From the NCBI GenBank assembly GCA_030765735.1, contig JAVCBZ010000028.1, forward strand, positions 1 through 5,026: a stretch of 5,026 nt of DNA. Direction: 5' to 3'. The stretch is from Candidatus Susulua stagnicola. GTDB lineage: Bacteria > Omnitrophota > Gorgyraeia > Duberdicusellales > 4484-171. The number at the start of each line of letters is the position of its first letter. The stretch's first letter is position 1. This document shows, in pieces, positions 4,365 through 5,026 of the stretch. The notes beneath the pieces are model-generated. The model did no database searches and had not been told where the DNA came from. It saw nothing but the letters and a program-made list of their open reading frames with translations. Position numbers and translations under genes: made by a program.

Positions 4365-4392
4365 AACCTTTTCTTCAAAGAAAAACAAGGTT
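4365..4392 (-). terminator. Hairpin after nifU, possible weak terminator
   Basis: On the minus strand AACCTT, a bulged G and TTTTTC pair with GAAGAA and AAGGTT around a TTT loop, giving about 12 bp with one G-T pair. It lies 37 nt after the nifU stop. It lacks a strong T-run on the 3' side (GCAATTTG follows), so termination is uncertain. Confidence 0.35.
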
Positions 4393-4428
4393 ATTAAATA
4401 GGGAATGTTGTTATCGTATATTTAGCGG

Positions 4429-4653
4429 CTATTTAACCTGTTCCACTGATTTTATTTCAGGAATTAATTCTTTTAATTTTTGTTCAATTCCCACTTTAAG
4501 GGTATAGGTGCTCATTGGACAATTGCCACAAGCACCAGTTAAACGTACTTTAACTATTCCATCTTCAGTAACATCAACTAACTCTACATTACCACCGTCA
4601 GCTTTCAAAGTTGGTCTTATCTCCTCTAATACTTTTTCGATTTTTTCTTTCAT
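4429..4653 (-). CDS. NifU-like C-terminal-domain Fe-S cluster scaffold protein
   Basis: The 74-residue protein is a stand-alone NifU C-terminal (Nfu) domain, which holds or carries a [4Fe-4S] cluster for delivery to target enzymes in the cytoplasm. Visible features are the start IEKVLEEIRPTLKADGGNVE (5-24), the cluster-binding C42-G-N-C45 within LTGACGNCPMST, and the ending LKELIPEIKSVEQV. The length equals the bare domain. The start ATG lies 7 nt after the stop of the upstream corrinoid gene, and its Shine-Dalgarno (AGG in TAGGTAG) overlaps that stop, so the two genes are likely co-transcribed and coupled. The scaffold may serve a Fe-S partner of the corrinoid system, but it could equally be general housekeeping. 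Confidence 0.93.
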   Translation of the reverse strand: MKEKIEKVLEEIRPTLKADGGNVELVDVTEDGIVKVRLTGACGNCPMSTYTLKVGIEQKLKELIPEIKSVEQVK

Positions 4654-4660
4654 TGTCTAC

Positions 4661-5026
4661 CTATTTTAATTTCTTAACTACTCGAACAGCTTCAACGCTA
4701 TCACTAGCATATTCAGCGCCTAAAGACCTAGCAAAACTCCTGGTTACTACAGCACCACCAACTATAAATCTACAATTTAATCCCTCTATCCTAGCTTTAT
4801 CAATAACTTCTTTAATATTAACCATAGTAGTAGTCATTAAAGAAGAAAGTCCCACTATTGAAGACTTATGGCATTTAATCTCTTTTATTATTTTCTCAGC
4901 TGAAACATCTTTACCTAAATCAACAACATCAAAACCATGGTTCTTTAACATAAGAGCTACGATGTTCTTGCCAATATCATGGATATCACCTTTTACTGTT
5001 GCCAAAAGAACAACTGTTTTTTTAGC
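4661..5026 (-). CDS. Methyltransferase corrinoid (B12-binding) protein, C-terminal part (5' end beyond window)
   Basis: The 121 residues visible are the cobalamin-binding Rossmann domain of a corrinoid protein, like MtbC/MtmC/MttC or the B12 domain of methionine synthase, which carries methyl groups between methyltransferases. The cobalt-ligating histidine is in GDIHDIG (13-19 of the visible part). SSLMTTTM follows the usual GLS/T-x-L loop, and IVGGAVVTRSFARSLGAEYA carries the conserved GG and downstream helix. The N-terminal helical cap and true start lie outside the window; an in-frame TTG at 5005 is internal because the GDIHDIG strand begins upstream of it. The visible domain has no gap, so it looks intact. 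The methyl donor cannot be told from this portion. It leads directly into the nifU-like gene. Confidence 0.92.
   Translation of the reverse strand, partial: AKKTVVLLATVKGDIHDIGKNIVALMLKNHGFDVVDLGKDVSAEKIIKEIKCHKSSIVGLSSLMTTTMVNIKEVIDKARIEGLNCRFIVGGAVVTRSFARSLGAEYASDSVEAVRVVKKLK

Overview
The window is an AT-rich stretch of bacterial chromosome in which housekeeping genes on the minus strand enclose an accessory block. The organism is probably an uncultivated bacterium. A small RRM-type RNA-binding protein, a methyltransferase-type corrinoid protein next to a minimal NifU scaffold, and a PLPAGRQ-encoding palindromic repeat together recall candidate-phylum genomes such as Omnitrophota. That placement is a guess from memory of such genomes, not something the sequence proves.

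Layout from left to right. Positions 1-279 (minus) hold the N-terminal part of the ribosome-assembly GTPase Obg. Positions 269-628 (minus) hold ribosomal protein L21, which overlaps obg by 11 nt and has its own promoter placed so close that the mRNA looks leaderless. Positions 763-1056 (minus) hold an RRM RNA-binding protein with a strong promoter, a leader of about 155 nt and a clear intrinsic terminator. From about 1265 to 2772 lies a mobile unit on the plus strand: a REP-associated tyrosine (Y1, IS200-like) transposase followed by an ORF6N-domain protein. Six copies of a 17-bp imperfect palindrome, AAGGGGTCAACTCCCTT, bracket these genes. Three copies lie left of the transposase in one orientation and three lie right of it in the other. 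The outermost pair on each side is a tandem duplication (29-bp unit on the left, exact 35-bp unit on the right). Positions 2765-4254 (minus) hold a complete abiEi-abiEii type IV toxin-antitoxin/abortive-infection operon. It has a near-consensus promoter and a perfect 10-bp inverted repeat over the predicted transcription start. Positions 4429-5026 (minus) hold a NifU-like Fe-S scaffold and the C-terminal part of a B12-binding corrinoid protein.

The genes form separate functional units: translation and ribosome assembly (obg, rplU, RRM protein), a defence/toxin-antitoxin operon, a mobile element, and a metal/corrinoid cofactor pair. The mobile element meets the toxin-antitoxin operon at the abiEii stop codon, which lies inside the outer 35-bp repeat. 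Its palindromes carry T-rich tails pointing inward from both sides, so they could act as transcription terminators that insulate the element. No tRNA, rRNA or CRISPR array was seen.
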